Positions 14,554 through 14,874 of a stretch of DNA of 14,874 bases are shown one piece after another. How positions within the stretch are numbered: the first letter of the stretch is position 1; each line of letters opens with the position of its first letter. The notes under the pieces are model-generated. The model did not search any database. It was not told the origin of the DNA and worked only from the letters and a program-made list of their open reading frames with translations. Position numbers and translations under genes: made by a program. The DNA is from Spirochaetales bacterium (lineage in GTDB: Bacteria > Spirochaetota > Spirochaetia > Sphaerochaetales > Sphaerochaetaceae), in NCBI GenBank assembly GCA_022784805.1, contig JALFYG010000082.1, positions 1-14,874 of the forward strand, given 5' to 3'.

Positions 14554-14621
14554 AAGGGCATCTGTAATGCCGATTTCCGGCTGTCAGATGCCTTTTCGGC
14601 ACAGTTCCTGTGCTGTTTTTC
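14554..14621 (+). terminator. Two terminator-like hairpins before the transposase gene
   Basis: Hairpin 1: AAGGGCATCTG (14554-14564) pairs with CAGATGCCTTT (14585-14595), with a smaller GCCG/CGGC stem inside its loop. Hairpin 2: CGGCACAG, loop TTC, CTGTGCTG (14597-14615), followed by TTTTT, a classic rho-independent form. No plus-strand gene ends here, so they probably block read-through from outside into the transposase gene, as many ISs do. Confidence 0.6.
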
Positions 14622-14681
14622 AAATCTTCCTTAAATCCGCTTCATGAAAATGTCGACAAATAAGGTTCGTTTCTTCTTTAT

Positions 14682-14714
14682 TATAGTCTAATTATATGAT
14701 ATAGTTAGACTATA
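14682..14714. repeat. 10-bp perfect inverted repeat in the transposase leader
   Basis: TATAGTCTAA (14682-14691) and TTAGACTATA (14705-14714) are exact reverse complements separated by 13 bases. The repeat ends 15 bases before ATG 14730 and abuts AAGGAGA, so it could be an operator or a structure limiting translation of the transposase. Confidence 0.5.
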
Positions 14715-14729
14715 TAAGGAGAACTTTCC

Positions 14730-14874
14730 ATGCCGATACCACAGGAGATACTGTCTGTCCCCAGACCTAAGAATACCATTGTCATTGCCTATGGAAAGGA
14801 CAGGAATCTGTACGCCGTCCGCCAGCGCATAGGATGCAGGAACGTTGACGGACGACACCTGCCTGTGAACGGAC
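14730..14874 (+). CDS. Transposase N-terminus, DDE type (partial, runs off the window)
   Basis: 48 codons are visible from ATG 14730, with AAGGAG eight bases upstream. The protein begins MPIPQEILSVPRPKNTIVIA, then YGKDRNLYAVRQRIGC and ends RHLPVNG at the window edge. This opening (PxNTxVxxYG..YAVRxRxG....G...PVNG) resembles transposases annotated as IS4-like/DDE_Tnp_1 in spirochaetes and clostridia, from memory; the catalytic domain lies outside the window, so the family cannot be fixed. Confidence 0.6.
   Translation, partial: MPIPQEILSVPRPKNTIVIAYGKDRNLYAVRQRIGCRNVDGRHLPVNG

Larger units (their letters stand above)
14520..14874 (+). mobile_element. Left part of an insertion sequence (right part outside window)
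   Basis: Homology to the helicase ends near 14502-14520, and from there to the window end the DNA contains hairpins, an inverted repeat and the start of a transposase gene. The exact left end is not visible because the right terminal repeat is outside the window. The 11-mer AGACTATATAA occurs at 14523-14533 and 14707-14717. Confidence 0.5.

Overview
The window looks like a chromosomal segment of a low-to-moderate GC, Gram-negative-type (diderm) bacterium. It has two lipobox lipoproteins, a PspA/PspC envelope-stress operon with a sigma-54 style promoter, a PspF-type activator, and heavy use of AGA/AGG arginine codons. The gene content and style fit a spirochaete (Sphaerochaeta/Treponema-like relatives), but that placement is inference from memory of protein style; there is no rRNA or tRNA in the window.

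Layout. (1) 1-2400 is accessory and broken: a possible 3' end of a protein (3-77), an acidic lipoprotein whose reading frame seems cut by an amber stop (149-682), an AAA_14/DUF4143 ATPase on the minus strand (798-2138) whose promoter abuts an array of 32-bp-period direct repeats, and a 49-codon remnant that resembles the start of a Rpn/PD-(D/E)XK transposase-like gene (2235-2384). (2) 2557-4481 is a Lon-related protease of the LonB/YcbZ type, shorter than usual, with a near-consensus promoter that would start transcription at its GTG codon. (3) 4482-4973 has no intact gene; most of it is a decayed minus-strand gene. (4) 4974-6356 is a MATE efflux pump with its own promoter and a 20-bp perfect palindrome upstream. 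(5) 6557-10385 is a tight minus-strand run pspF-rsmI-SpoU methyltransferase-NSS transporter, with gaps of 14 bp or overlaps. (6) 10500-12988 is the divergent operon pspA, PspB-like, pspC and a DUF4097 lipoprotein, ending at a strong hairpin terminator. (7) 12996-14501 is a 5'-truncated SF2 helicase with a catalytically degenerate PLD-like tail. (8) About 14520-14874 is the left part of an insertion sequence: two hairpins, an inverted repeat and the first 48 codons of a transposase.

How it works together. The centre of the window is an envelope-stress module. A PspF-like activator that keeps the PspA-contact tryptophan is divergent from pspA, and a -24/-12 promoter plus a candidate upstream activator site lie between them. 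PspA, a PspB-like membrane protein and PspC would sense and stabilise the membrane. The added DUF4097 lipoprotein resembles the LiaG element of Firmicutes Lia systems, so the operon looks like a Psp/Lia hybrid. The most unusual items are this hybrid operon, the repeat array at the DUF4143 ATPase promoter, and the IS-truncated helicase. I found no CRISPR array and no clearly complete new defence system.
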